Origin: Nothopassalora personata
Lineage: Eukaryota; Ascomycota; Dothideomycetes; Mycosphaerellales; Mycosphaerellaceae
Direction: 5' to 3'
NCBI GenBank assembly: GCA_033816765.1
Contig: CM066295.1
Location: forward strand, 1,488,001-1,552,000
Length of the DNA: 64,000 nt
In this document: in pieces, positions 33,963 to 44,552 of the stretch
How the letters are laid out: every line of letters starts with the position of its first letter
How positions within the stretch are numbered: position 1 is the first letter of the stretch
Notes under the pieces: model-generated
Database searches by the model: none
What the model was told of the DNA's origin: nothing
What the model saw: only the letters and a program-made list of their open reading frames with translations
Made by a program: the position numbers and the translations under genes

Positions 33963-36900
33963 ATGATGAGCGCTGGGAATACAAGGTGAGCATGGCTGGC
34001 CCTCGGCCTGCAGTCCGCTGGGCTGCTGCTACCACCGCCATTTCATGTCACTACACGCTTCACGGGCTTACGCTGCGCGAGGCAAGAATCTGCTAGCTAA
34101 CCACGACGACGGTCGCAGATCCATTAGAGATGCTACCAACGCCCTGCAGACCCACTTTGGGGGTTCCAAGATACCACTGTCGCTGCCATCCGAGAGCCGG
34201 CGAATGCTACAGTCCTTTGTAGATGACCGCGATGGAAGGATAGACGGCGAAGAAGCTTCCGAAGCAAATCAAGAGCTCAAGCACTTTTGGAACACATATG
34301 TCAGACAGAGCACGCAAAAGCTGGGGCCATTCGTTGGTGTGCTGAAAGAGCTGCGGCCCGCTATCGTGCACGAGGATGACCTTTTGGAATGGTACCATCT
34401 TGCTGCAAAGCCGGTCGTCAGCACAGTGGGATACAAGAAGGCAGCACTGGATGATGCGCAAGACTTTGTTACGAGCCTCATGATTTACGACGAAGACGAT
34501 GAGAATGCCAAGCAACGAGCCAGAACATCGACACGGATATGCAACGATCTGCTGGGACTGTACATTTCACGAACACAGAGCCTGGGCGAAGATGAGCAGT
34601 TCGTGGCACAGGACAATGCACAGATCGCGAAACAAGCGGAGACTGTCCTTGTTGCATTTGCACGGAAGATGCCCAAGCACTTCTTCAACAGCCTGGACGA
34701 CTTGATTGTGAGGGCAGAGACACGACTACAAGGCCTGACGCTACTTAGCGCATTTCTGCAAAATCAAGTGCCGCACCTGTATAACGTGATGCACACCCCA
34801 CTAATCGACGACCTTCTGATATGCCTCATGAACGACACTTCAACAACGATACTCTCTGTAGCGCTCAAGTCACTCGTCATGCTTATGCCCCACATACCCG
34901 GGTCTCTAGGAGAGAAGCTGCCACGCCTATTTCTCATCTACAGTAGACTCTTGTGCTGGGAGAAGTACAGTCCGCTGAGCACCGAAGCACAGAAGAGCCT
35001 GGTCACCGATGATCGAATACCGTCGGACAGCCAGGACCATGAGGATGTCGGTATCGATCACACATGGGAGCGCGCCAGGCCGAAAGATGATGTGGTGGAG
35101 GCAACGACTCCCGAAGTCATGACATACTTCACGTACCTATACGGCCTATACCCACTGAACTTCATGAGCTACGTACGGAAGCCGCGACGATTTCTGAAGA
35201 GTTTTGAATTCCCTGGCGCAGACGACTTTGATCTCGACCAAGCGGTAATTCGCAGCAGGACCGACCAATACCGCCAAGCACATCTACTCCATCCAAACTT
35301 CTTCAACATGACTGTGGAGGAGGAGCTCGTCGATACCAAATGGCCCAAGATGGATCCGGCAGATGTGGTCGCAGAGTGTCATGCCCTAGCAATGAACACG
35401 AAGCCAGCCTTGATGAGTCCAGGACCGCCGCCTACCGGCAGACTACCAGATCTTCCGCCTTTGCCACTGATACCGCCGAGCGCTCATGGTACCATATCGC
35501 CATCGATCAGCCACACGAGCCTTCGCTCGGGAGGTAGTTGGCGTGATGCAGCGTCTACGGCTGTTTCTGCAGTGAGTATGGAGGAAAGTCCTGTGCTTGG
35601 ACCTGCGGACGATAGGTCAGAAGATATGCTGCGGCCAAAAACATCAACAAGTCGTTCAGGTGCGTCCCCAATGCTCGACGAGTTTCCACTGCCAATGCAG
35701 AGATTCCCCAGCAACACTGGCATGGGCGACAAGCCCGAGCCCAAGAACAACCTCGAATACTTGCAACAGAAGATTGTCGGCCTGCAGAATGATCTGAACT
35801 TTGAGCGATGGCATAAGGCGCAGTATGCTTCCCACATTGGCCAGCTGATGCGGAAGAATGTCAAGGATGCGACTGTTGAAGCAGAAACGCTGAACCTCAT
35901 CAACGCGAACCGTGCCCTGAAGCAGCAGCTGGAACAAGTGCGCAATGCTCGCGAGGCCACCATCAAGGACTCGAACCTCACCAGGAAGCAGACCAATAAT
36001 CTGGAGACAAACCTGACAGAACGCTTCCACAAGATGAAGAAGGAACAGGAGACGTGGGCCGCTGATGCGGACGAGCTTAAACGGTTACGATCTGAGATGA
36101 AGCACTATCGCGATCTGCTGTCCACTGCCGAAGCGCGGGAACTGAATAAATCGCATCAGCTCGAGATGATGAAGCGCGATGTTGAACAGCTTCAGAAATT
36201 ACAGAAGCAGCTAACGGAGGCGCAAAGGAAAGTGCGCGAGTTCGAGTATCGCGAGTTCGACTTCGACCAAGCGAAGCGTGAAGTGGAGATTCTGCAAAGC
36301 GAGAAAGGGACTTTGCAGATGCGATTGCAGCGTCATGAGCAAGAACTCGAACGGACAAAGCGGGTGTACGCTGACAGACTGTCTGAGCTTGAGTCTCAAG
36401 TGGGCGTCTCTGCCACACACGAGCGACCTCTAACGTCACTCTCCAGCGATAGCTATGCTATGCAACAGGCTCTTTCTGATGCACAAGCAAAGCTTGCGCA
36501 GCTCAAGAAGACACATTCGCGGTTGCTGGAGCGACACACAGACCTCGAACTTGAATATCAGTCACTAAAGAGCCAGCCATCACCAACGAGCTACGACCTC
36601 AGGCGCAGCGTCAGCGTCAGCGGCCACAGTGACCACGACAGAACACCAGACGCTATGAGCGGTGGCCTCGGCTACCGGTCAGGTGACATAGATAGCATCT
36701 ACGAGCTCGCCAGCGAATATGATGCGACATCAAAGGCTGTGTACACCAATGTGAGTGCCAGCGACCCTGGTCCAAAGCGATACCCCCAAGACATGCGCGG
36801 CTTTCCCATCTCACCAATATCGCCACCTCGGAGCGAAGCCACGATCGACAGTGCCGCGGGGTTGACATGGAAACCTACGTCAAGTGCACCGAGCGTGAAG

Positions 36901-37202
36901 AGAAATTCCAGCAAAGCACCTTCCCCGTACATGCCCACCCCGCCCTTAGCTGCCGATGAGCGAAGCGTCGTCAGTGGTGACAGTGGCAAGGAGAGGGAGC
37001 GCAAGGACAAGATCCACGCGGATAGCAAAGTTCGTGTCTATGGGCGAGGTCAGTCGTACAGCTTATTTCCCAGTCGAGGCGCCCGCTGATGATCGATGCA
37101 GGTGGTGCGCAAAATATCAAGCTGAAGCCTAAGGATAAGGAGGCGTCGAAGGAAAAAGAGAAGAAGGGATTCAAGGCATTGAAGGGTATCGCGGGATTTT
37201 GA
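33963..37202 (+). CDS. TSC1: Hamartin (Tsc1) homologue, TSC complex scaffold (three exons)
   Basis: Tsc1 partners the GAP Tsc2 to restrain Rheb and TOR. Model: exons 33963-33985, 34119-37048 and 37102-37202, giving 1017 aa. Intron 1 (133 nt) has GTGAGC, AGCTAAC and CGCAG and splits an Arg codon. It removes the ORF-internal ATG at 34045 and gives MMSAGNTRSIRDATNALQTH. Intron 2 (53 nt) has GTCAGT and TGCAG and extends the end into a Lys-rich tail finishing GFKALKGIAGF. The hamartin core lies in the first about 340 residues (PLIDDLLICLMNDTSTTILS and RLFLIYSRLLCWEKYSPL). A Ser/Pro-rich linker follows, then a long coiled coil at about 560-850 and a disordered tail. Confidence 0.92.
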
Positions 37203-37967
37203 GCCCGCCAAAAGGCGAGGCATTGGAAAACAGTGCGGAATGCATAGCGCCTGAGGAGAGCTTACGGCACGCGCGGTGCGGTCCGCTAACGATATTATGT
37301 ACAGACTGGCAGCAGCACTGCCCGAAAGTCGATGGCATCAACTGCTCATCATGGTCGAAACATTTCCAAATGACACGCCGCCTTGTGAAGGTGATCTTCT
37401 CGCGAGACATCCGATTACCGAAATTTTGTTGCGCGGCAGGGATCATGCCATTGGCAGAACCCACAAGCCCCACATCCCGTGCCTCCGCATGTGTGGCCCC
37501 ACCCACCATGTGGGCTCGCTTCTTATTCTTCAGGAGACTCGGCGAATTTCTTGTGAGATTGCATGCACGACTGATCTGCAATTGGTCGTCTTCGTCCATC
37601 GAGAGCAACACGAAATCCCCTCCTGCCACCCCACCATCGATGAGCACTAGCACAGCCCAGCCTGGCGTTGGAATTGGGACCAGCCCTAGCAGAAATTTTG
37701 GGAATCATGCATCCCTGATTCCCGAGCTTCCAATGCTGGCACTTATCTATTATGAGGGCAATACTAGACCTGCTAACTTCTAATAGCGAGGGTTAGTCGA
37801 AGGAACTGCCTGTACTGTAAGTGGGCAACGCTCTCTGCTTTTTCATGCTGTGAGACATAGTCTGCTCATGGAAAGGGTGAGCTATACTGGGATCGGAATG
37901 AAGGTGGAAACCATACAGGCGGACTGCCGGTCTGTTGCCGTGAAGAGCTTCAGCGCTCTTCACTCCC
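37203..37967. other. Intergenic, about 765 bp, no gene seen
   Basis: Overlapping frames on both strands, none convincing. Marks the change from the conserved block to the accessory block. Confidence 0.4.
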
Positions 37968-38150
37968 TTGAGACAAATCAATCTCTCTACCATTTTCACC
38001 GCCACTTTGGTGCTCGCCGCCGGCGCTGTTGCACATGCCGCTGCCGAGTATGTAGAGGGCGAAGGCATCAACGCCAACCGCAAGGTCTGGACTTTCACCG
38101 AGGCTGTCGGCCCAAAGTGTCCTCGTCCGATGTGCCGCCTCAAGAACTAG
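37968..38150 (+). CDS. Possible small secreted peptide without an ATG (start exon unresolved or lost)
   Basis: A 60-codon frame begins with TTG and has no in-frame ATG before an upstream TGA. The translation is strikingly signal-peptide-like (QINLSTIFTATLVLAAGAVA, then HAAAEY). A short polar mature part follows, with two Cys close to the end (GPKCPRPMCRLKN), and then TAG. Either an upstream exon supplies the ATG or the start codon was lost. I could not find an in-phase donor and acceptor pair. Confidence 0.3.
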   Translation: MRQINLSTIFTATLVLAAGAVAHAAAEYVEGEGINANRKVWTFTEAVGPKCPRPMCRLKN

Positions 38151-38804
38151 ACATTCCAGCCATTGTTCCTTGGCTTGAGGTTGCACATAGACCGACGCGG
38201 AAGGTCGTATAACAGTGGAAGGATCTCACGAGGCAATCACGGCGCAGGCGGTCGATCTATCCATCGATGAATCGTACGTACGGCTTCGTGATGGCACATT
38301 CTCACCGGTGCCTTGGAAGATGCGGAAGTCGAGTGTGCACTTGTAGAGCGCGACGGGAAGTCCTCGCGTCCGCGTGGAGAGACCGGCGTGGTGCGTGCGT
38401 GTACTGTAATTATGGGTTACGATGAAGTTTGATACTGTCCATGAAGCGCGGAGAGAGTTCAGCGGAAAGTGCAAGGGTTCGATGCAATTTGTCCTGTGAT
38501 GTCTTGGCGAGTATGTTGTAGCGCACAGCAGCACTGACAGAACGACACTTGTTCTGTGCATACGATATTCAAAGATAGACTTTGATACACTGGAGTGATT
38601 TCTCGGTCGGTGAAAATTTTCATCATTTCTTGTTATGGCTGGAGACTACAGCTCATGGCTACAGCACTTGCTCAGCGGCCTGTTTTGCTTTCGTGGATAG
38701 CATAAGTACTGAAGGCCTGAGGTCGCGCGCTGTGATAGTCAGGCTGAGGCAACACGACTGGCTAGCATGATTCTCAGTACTATAAAGCGCATAAGAAGAT
38801 TGAT

Positions 38805-39199
38805 TCAAGTGCAACGTACGTCGAACCTCTCCATTACTGCGTCCACCTTTAATGAGCGCAAAACTCCGCTGCCTCCGTCCGTCCAGGCACATCGGAGGTT
38901 GGTGCGCCGCACATCCGCGTGCCAGAAGGGTTGAAGCCCGCCTTGGCTACCATCCTTCTTGTGCTGGTATTCGCCGTACTGATTCAAGGTATACTACCGC
39001 CGGCCAGCCATGTGGTCTAAAGAGTGCGGAAATTGCACATTACGCGGAGAGTATCGAATTCAGGTTCGGATTCGCCATTTCCAGCTGTGCCTCCGTTGCA
39101 CCAGATCATGGCTGCGGTAGCAATTGTGGCTAGCGCCATGGCTGCCGGGAGGAGGCGCATAATGTCATTCGTGATATGCTTTTGTGTCGGGGTGGACAT
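38805..39199 (-). CDS. Candidate small secreted protein, two exons
   Basis: Exon 1 (39044-39199) starts ATG at 39199. An internal ATG at 39160 begins a classic signal peptide (MRLLPAAMALATIATAAMIW) followed by CNGG. A GTAATG donor and a GAATCAG acceptor would remove 38979-39043 (65 nt, phase 0). The frame then continues as YGEYQHKKDGSQGGLQPFWH and RCAWTDGGSGVLRSLK to a stop at 38805. The product would be about 109 aa with three or four Cys. The branch point is weak, and GTGGAC and GTACGT further on could be real donors. Size and location fit an effector-like secreted protein, but this is inference. Confidence 0.35.
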
Positions 39200-39575
39200 A
39201 TTGAAGCGTACAGGTGGTCAGACATCCGGCATACTTTATGTGCCTTTTCGTAGGGTCCGCGGCGTGCACTTGAGCCGTCCTCAAAGCAGGCAATGCAACA
39301 GTAGCGTGACTCGTGATATGCCGAGATGTCACTGCCGCTTAGCCCGGCATCTTGGGAGTTGGGAACGCCTTCGGGTAGGACATCAGGTCCTGGGCGTAGT
39401 GTAAATGATGAGTTTGTAAGTACGATTGAAGGTCAACAGAGCCTAGGGAAGCTTGGCGCCGTGGTGCCTTAGCTGTCAACAACTAAAGTATCGAAGTTGA
39501 AAAACTTGTTGAATTTTTGTATTGTTGCCGCTCGATTCCAAGACCGAATTGTGGCAGATTCTGGCATCTAGACCT

Positions 39576-41570
39576 TTAGCTAGCTTTGTCACCGATCTTG
39601 TCAAGGTGATCGACTTCGCCACCAGCGTAAGAACTGCTGCCACCCTTCTCAACACCTATGTCTCGCTCGATCTGCTCAAGCGGCTTCAAGCTCTCCTGAA
39701 CGGGCTGCGAACGCCTTGTAAACTTTCGAAGGCCTGTGTTGCCGTCCTTCGTGAACAAGAAGTCGATCTCTTCCAGTGTGAGGTTGCTGGTCTCAGGATA
39801 GCAGAAGTAGATCAAGGGAATGAAGGATAAGATGAGAGCCATGAAGATCAGGTAGCCTTTCCACGCCAGCTGTGATGATGTTAGCTTGTGCCTAAGACTA
39901 GTAGTCCGTGGTCATTGTGTTACATTTTGAATCAATGTAGGCGTGATCATGACGACCACGAAGTTCTACGCTTGGTTAGCGAAAATCCGGTACAGAACAT
40001 AGCATATGGACATACCCAGAGCCAGTTGCTTGAAATGCCTATCGCCGTGCCCTTCGCTCTAGCATGCAAGGGTAGAACCTCTATTGAACAAAGGAGCCTA
40101 CGCCACCACTAACACCTAGACCTCTAATAAAGAATAGGTAATCTCCGAGTATCCGACAATAGGAAGGATCCGACAATAGTAGGCGTAGGGTATATAGGTT
40201 CGATAGGTAGACCGCAATTTAGAGAGACCTTGACGCTCTTAGATAATTCAAGATTGCAGTATCACAGTGACCACTATTCAATTACCTCGGGAACGTAGAC
40301 CCATGGGATGCAGTTCATTGTTGCGCCAAAGATCAGCATGTAAGTGAAGAAGAAGGCGATGCTAGCCTCAGAAGTCTTCATGCTGAGTGGTGTTGGAGGA
40401 TCCTGGCTAAAGCTGAGGAGGACTGAAAGCATCATCATGGAGATTGCGAGGCCTAGGGAGCCCCACATTGCTGGACGTCTTCGACCCATCTTGTCCAGGA
40501 AGAACGTCGGTACGAGTGATCCGACGAAGAACACGCATTGCACGGCTCCGCCAATGAGAAGAGATAGATTGTGCGTGAGGCCGACGTTGAACTCAAGCGC
40601 TGAAGGAACAAAGTAGCTAGTCGATGTCAGGAACGGACTTTCTATTAAGGGCGCAGACTTACACCACGAGGTTGATACCTCCCATCTGGTTCATGAACTG
40701 CATTCCGTAGGCGAGCAACACTCGACGGCCGGTCTGGACCTCGTCGCGCTTGAAGATGTCACGCCACCTGTATTCTCCAGTCTTTCTCTCCAGCTCGAGT
40801 GCCCCTAAGATATCCTCTTGCATCTTGACAACTTTCGGGCCATCTGGCTCGCTGCCCCACACGTCACACATCACAGACAGAGCCTTCTCGTTCTCTCCCC
40901 GAGCATACAGCCATCGCGGTGACTCTGGCAGACCAAAAACCAGGACGATCACGACTATCGCGAAGATGATCTGACAGGCAATAGGAACTCTCCAAGCCGC
41001 AGGCCCTCCAACAAAGGACATTCCGTAGTCGAAGAAGTAGGCGATCACGATTCCCACCCCGACAAAAAGCGGTTCCGACGAGACTAGACGGCCCCGCTTG
41101 TCTGCGTCGCACAGCTCTGACTGATACATTGGGACCGTTGACGTTTCGATTCCAGTGCCAATGCCAGTAATATATCGGGCCACGAGGATCTGCGGCACGG
41201 AGTATGCAGTGGTTTGCAGGACAGCGCCGACAATCTATTCTAGTCAGTATCTGGTTGGAGCGTCTCACGTAGCACATCTCTCAATCCATGCCATGGCCAC
41301 CCACATACATAGTCGCCTGCCCATCTTCTCGCCGACGAAGAAATTGATCACACATCCCGAGAAGGCGCCCAGGTTGTAGATGGAGACGATGATACCTTCC
41401 AGGCTGCTTCCAGGCTCGCCAAAAGTCCGTCTGAAGTCTGTGTTGCCGACAATGCCAGAGAACACGCCCTGATCATATCCGAATAACACGAACGCGAGCT
41501 GGCAGGCGATCGTGATGGCCACACGCAGTGTGCGGCCGCGGCCATACATATTGACCTTGGGAAGCTTCAT
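39576..41570 (-). CDS. MFS sugar/polyol transporter (six exons; two odd introns)
   Basis: A 12-TM sugar porter of the plasma membrane. Exons: 41301-41570, 40663-41234, 40286-40616, 40016-40078, 39924-39965 and 39576-39869, giving 523 aa. The start is ATG at 41570 (MKLPKVNMYGRGRTLRVAIT). Sugar-porter signatures are VLFGYDQGVFSGIVG in TM1, GEKMGRR, YITGIGTGIETSTVPMYQSE, GLPESPRWLYARG, DKMGRRRPAMWG and CIPWVYVPE followed by LHARAKGTAIG. The tail PETSNLTLEEIDFLF is typical. Intron 1 uses GTGGCC, because the junction that would keep the full TM3 begins with AT, not GT. Intron 3 is 207 nt against 46-66 nt for the others. The substrate cannot be read from sequence. It is divergent from a broken dehydrogenase. 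Confidence 0.82.
40079..40285 (-). other. 207-nt intron bounded by a GAGGT direct repeat (possible inserted element)
   Basis: Read on the minus strand, the exon ends CCCGAG and the intron starts GTAATTGAATAG. The intron ends CAATAGAG and the exon resumes GTTCTACCC. The pentamer GAGGT therefore occurs at both ends, as a target-site duplication would. The inner ends form a loose inverted repeat (AATTGAATAGTGG against TATTGAACAAAGG, 9 of 13 matching). The core contains two ATCCGACAATAG copies (plus strand) and CA/TG-poor sequence. Removing GT...AG exactly restores the reading frame. The branch site is weak. Confidence 0.45.
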
Positions 41571-42319
41571 CTTGCCAGAGCAGTGGTCAAAGATGCAAAA
41601 AGAGGAGCACAGGACCAAGTTCAAGGACGATGCGGGAGCGTAGTAGCATACTTCTACCTTCTCCTGTGGTACAAGGTCATGCTATGTCGCATGCAGCAAC
41701 GATGTCCATTTTGCCGCATGACGGCGTGGCTGCGAGTCCCGCAGAAACGTGCAGAACACGCGCGCAACGGCTATCATCTCGCGTGCCAGTGCCATTCACC
41801 CGTGATAAATTGCCAAGATCTGGGCTTCATATCGAATGGAGAACTTTTGTTGGTCGCCCGGACGGTCGATGTAACACAGTAACGCGGAGTACAACGTGGG
41901 GAATCTGGAGAGAGTGCTTGCACCTGCTTTCTTTGACAGACGGGTGGTCTTTGCGGCTGCGAAATAGGCTCAAGCTGCTGCATCTGGTGGCGTAATGGCG
42001 CATTTCTCGTAGAGGATGCGGTATTGTACGGCATTTCAGGATTCTGAGAGATGGCGAATTCACTCCCTAGCCATGTTGACTCTCGCTGTTGGCATGGCTG
42101 GTGGTTCTGTCGATGAAGCATCTTTTCCTCACAATCTGACGTTGATGTCGAGACGCGACGGGATGGCGCTACAATAAAGGGAGCACAGACTATTGTGATG
42201 AACCTCGGCATTACATTACCCTTGCACGATGCTTCACGACATCAGGTCAACATTGATGGTCGTTGTTTACCAAAACGACTTGAGACTGTAATTATATTAA
42301 GACTACGGACGATTAGATC
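41571..42319. other. Divergent intergenic region, 749 bp
   Basis: Lies between the transporter and the broken dehydrogenase, whose start codons point apart. No supported gene and no recognised factor sites. Confidence 0.4.
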
Positions 42320-43656
42320 ATGTCTGTCAAACTTCAACAAGCAAAGTAGTACAATTCGGAGTGGGACGTGCCGGATCCTGAAGCACCGTCAGCATATCAA
42401 CGCGACATATACTCGGCCTTCTCCAAACCCATCTTCTCGACGAAGCCATCGCAATGGGAGGAGCTCGCCAGGGAGAAAGTTCCAGCAGAGAACTTCGGCT
42501 ATGTGTATGGGTCTGCGAGCAGCTTTGCCACCTACCGGGCAAATCTCCAAGCCTTTGACAGCTACCGACTCCGGCCGAAGATGCTCGTCAATGCCACACG
42601 ACGAGATATGGGCGTGGAGCTGTTTGGTACCAGGTACAGCAATCCGCTTCTTGTTGCCCCTGTTGGCGTTCAGAACATCATGCATACCGATGCCGAGGAA
42701 GCTACGGCTAGGGCGTGCGAGAAAGTGAAGGTGCCCATGATACTGTCTACGGCTGCTACGAGGACGATCGAAGAAGTAGCGAGAGCAAATGGTGCGGGAG
42801 ACAGATGGTATCAGCTGTATTGGCCAAAGCCACAAGAGGAAGCCATCACCGTCAGTCTGCTGGACAGAGCGAAACAGAATGGCTTCAAAGTGCTGGTCGT
42901 GACGCTCGACACCTTTACCCTCGCTTAGCGGCCAGAAGACCTTGACAATTCGTACTTACCCTTCCTGTGGGGCGATGGCTGCCAGATAGGACATTCTGAT
43001 CCTGTCTTCAACGAGCGGTACCAGGAGATGCAAGCAGCGGACCATCGTCCAGCATCTGAGAAGTTGAGCGAAGCATGGGACCTGATCAAGCGACCGGGTA
43101 CACCTTGGGGTGCTCTCAAACTGCTTGCCAACGCGAACGTACTAAAGAAGTCTCGCGCCTGGCTCGATGTGATGAGCTCGGGAACTTATCGGGAGTGGAA
43201 GCACCTCGAGACTTTGAAGAAGTTGTGGGATGGTCCGATCGTGCTGAAAGGCATCCAGACGGTCGAAGATGCACACAAGCTATCGAATATGGCATGGATG
43301 GCATTATCGTCAGCAACCACGGCGGCAGACAGCTGGACGGTGCTATTGCTTCGCTTGATGCCTTGGCTGAGATCGGTGCGGACGAGAAGGTCAGGCAATC
43401 TGGACTTACTCTCTTGTTTGACAGCGGCATCCGGACTGGAAGTGACGTGCTCAAAGCGCTCGCTTTGGGTGCGAAAGCGGTCTTGATCGGTCGGCCGTAC
43501 ATGTATGGGCTTGCCATCAAGGGTCAAGCTGGTGTTGAGCATGTTATGAAATGCTTGCTGGCAGACACTGATAATATGCTCGGCCAGCTTGGCAAGCAGT
43601 CTATCAGTGACGTGGGTAGAGATGACCTGCAGCCTAGACGCGAAACGAAACTCTAA
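42320..43656 (+). pseudogene. Broken FMN-dependent 2-hydroxy-acid dehydrogenase (lactate 2-monooxygenase-like)
   Basis: The family uses FMN to oxidise 2-hydroxy acids such as lactate. From ATG at 42320 the product would be about 445 aa. Family landmarks are WEELAREKVPAENFGYVYGS, NPLLVAPVGVQNIMH, MILSTAATRTIEEVA, WYQLYWPK, VSNHGGRQLDGA (with the catalytic His), LLFDSGIRTGSDVLKALALG and AVLIGRPYMYG. Three lesions are visible: TAG at codon 10 (42347-42349); TAG at 42926-42928, where relatives have Trp, as from TGG; and a one-base loss near 43279 that shifts the frame just before AIEYGMDGIIVSNHGG. Downstream the original frame is open to TAA at 43654. There are no transposon scars. The gene is almost certainly non-functional. 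Confidence 0.88.
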
Positions 43657-43853
43657 GATGGCACGTAATGTGTAGTACGCATTAATGCAATCGTCTCTCA
43701 ACCTCACGTCGGGTTCCCAAACAACACCGCTTACCGCGCGAATGCACAATAAGTGACCAGTGTTTCACACAAAGTTTTTCGTCGTACGCAACTGCAAATT
43801 TCAGCTGCCGTGTCCAGGTGCACCTCAACACTCTCCCAACCCACGTCTCACCC

Positions 43854-44385
43854 ATGGCTCCTCAATTCCTTGCGCTCCCTGCGGAGGTACGAAATACAAT
43901 TTACGAGCAGACCTTCCTTCACAGACAGACCTCCTGGCCTCGGGAGACACACAAGATCACAGCAATCCTCTCGACGTGCCGGCAAATCTACGAAGAAGCG
44001 AAAGGCCTGTACTACACCTCGGGCAGCTGCACGTTAACGAATACGCTTGCTATCGCAAAGCGACTTTGTTTTCCGCCCGCCGTGCTGAGAATCATTGCCA
44101 GCTACGTCCTCGAAGGTCAGTCGATCGTGATCTTCTTACGGCTTGGCGGCGGACTGAACTAGCATAGATCGAGTCGCGTCGCATCAGCCTGGACTATCGA
44201 AGTTTATATTTGAGGTTGCGGGATTCGACGACTGTGAGGACTTCCACGACCAGATGCTCGCCATGCTTGATGTTGAGCTCATCAGGGCATATGGCAAATA
44301 TACTACAGGGCGACGCCTGGGACGGTACTTCTGGCACAATCGACTCGGTCTCAGAGAGCCGGCAGAGAGGTCAAGGCGGAAATAG
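43854..44385 (+). CDS. Short 2EXR/F-box-like hypothetical protein (two exons)
   Basis: Exons 43854-44115 and 44168-44385, joined across a 52-nt intron (GTCAGT, GAACTAG, CATAG) that splits an Asp codon. The product is 159 aa. The start MAPQFLALPAEVRNTIYEQT, and later STCRQIYEEAKGLYYTSGSC, match the LPAE(I/V)R...CRQIYxEA pattern. That pattern is common in fungal 2EXR-type and F-box-like proteins of unknown role. The second exon is acidic and then basic (DDCEDFHDQMLAML, ending EPAERSRRK). Without splicing the frame would stop at 44162 after a run unlike the family. No function can be assigned beyond the domain resemblance. Confidence 0.65.
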
Positions 44386-44552
44386 GGGTTTGGGGAAGAC
44401 GGACTTTTCAATTCAGTCATCTAGCACATTTTGTCTTTTTTTTCGGAGACTGGGCATTACATATGGTTGCCATTGTGAAGAACAGTGCATGTGTGCGTGG
44501 CAAGGGTGAAAGATGCCAATAACCATTACTACATATGCAAGGAGTGTACGAT

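Noticed and set aside
38470..38495. tRNA T-arm-like GGGTTCGATGC sequence
   Set aside because: No matching acceptor stem or anticodon arm around it. No tRNA gene could be folded by eye anywhere in the window.
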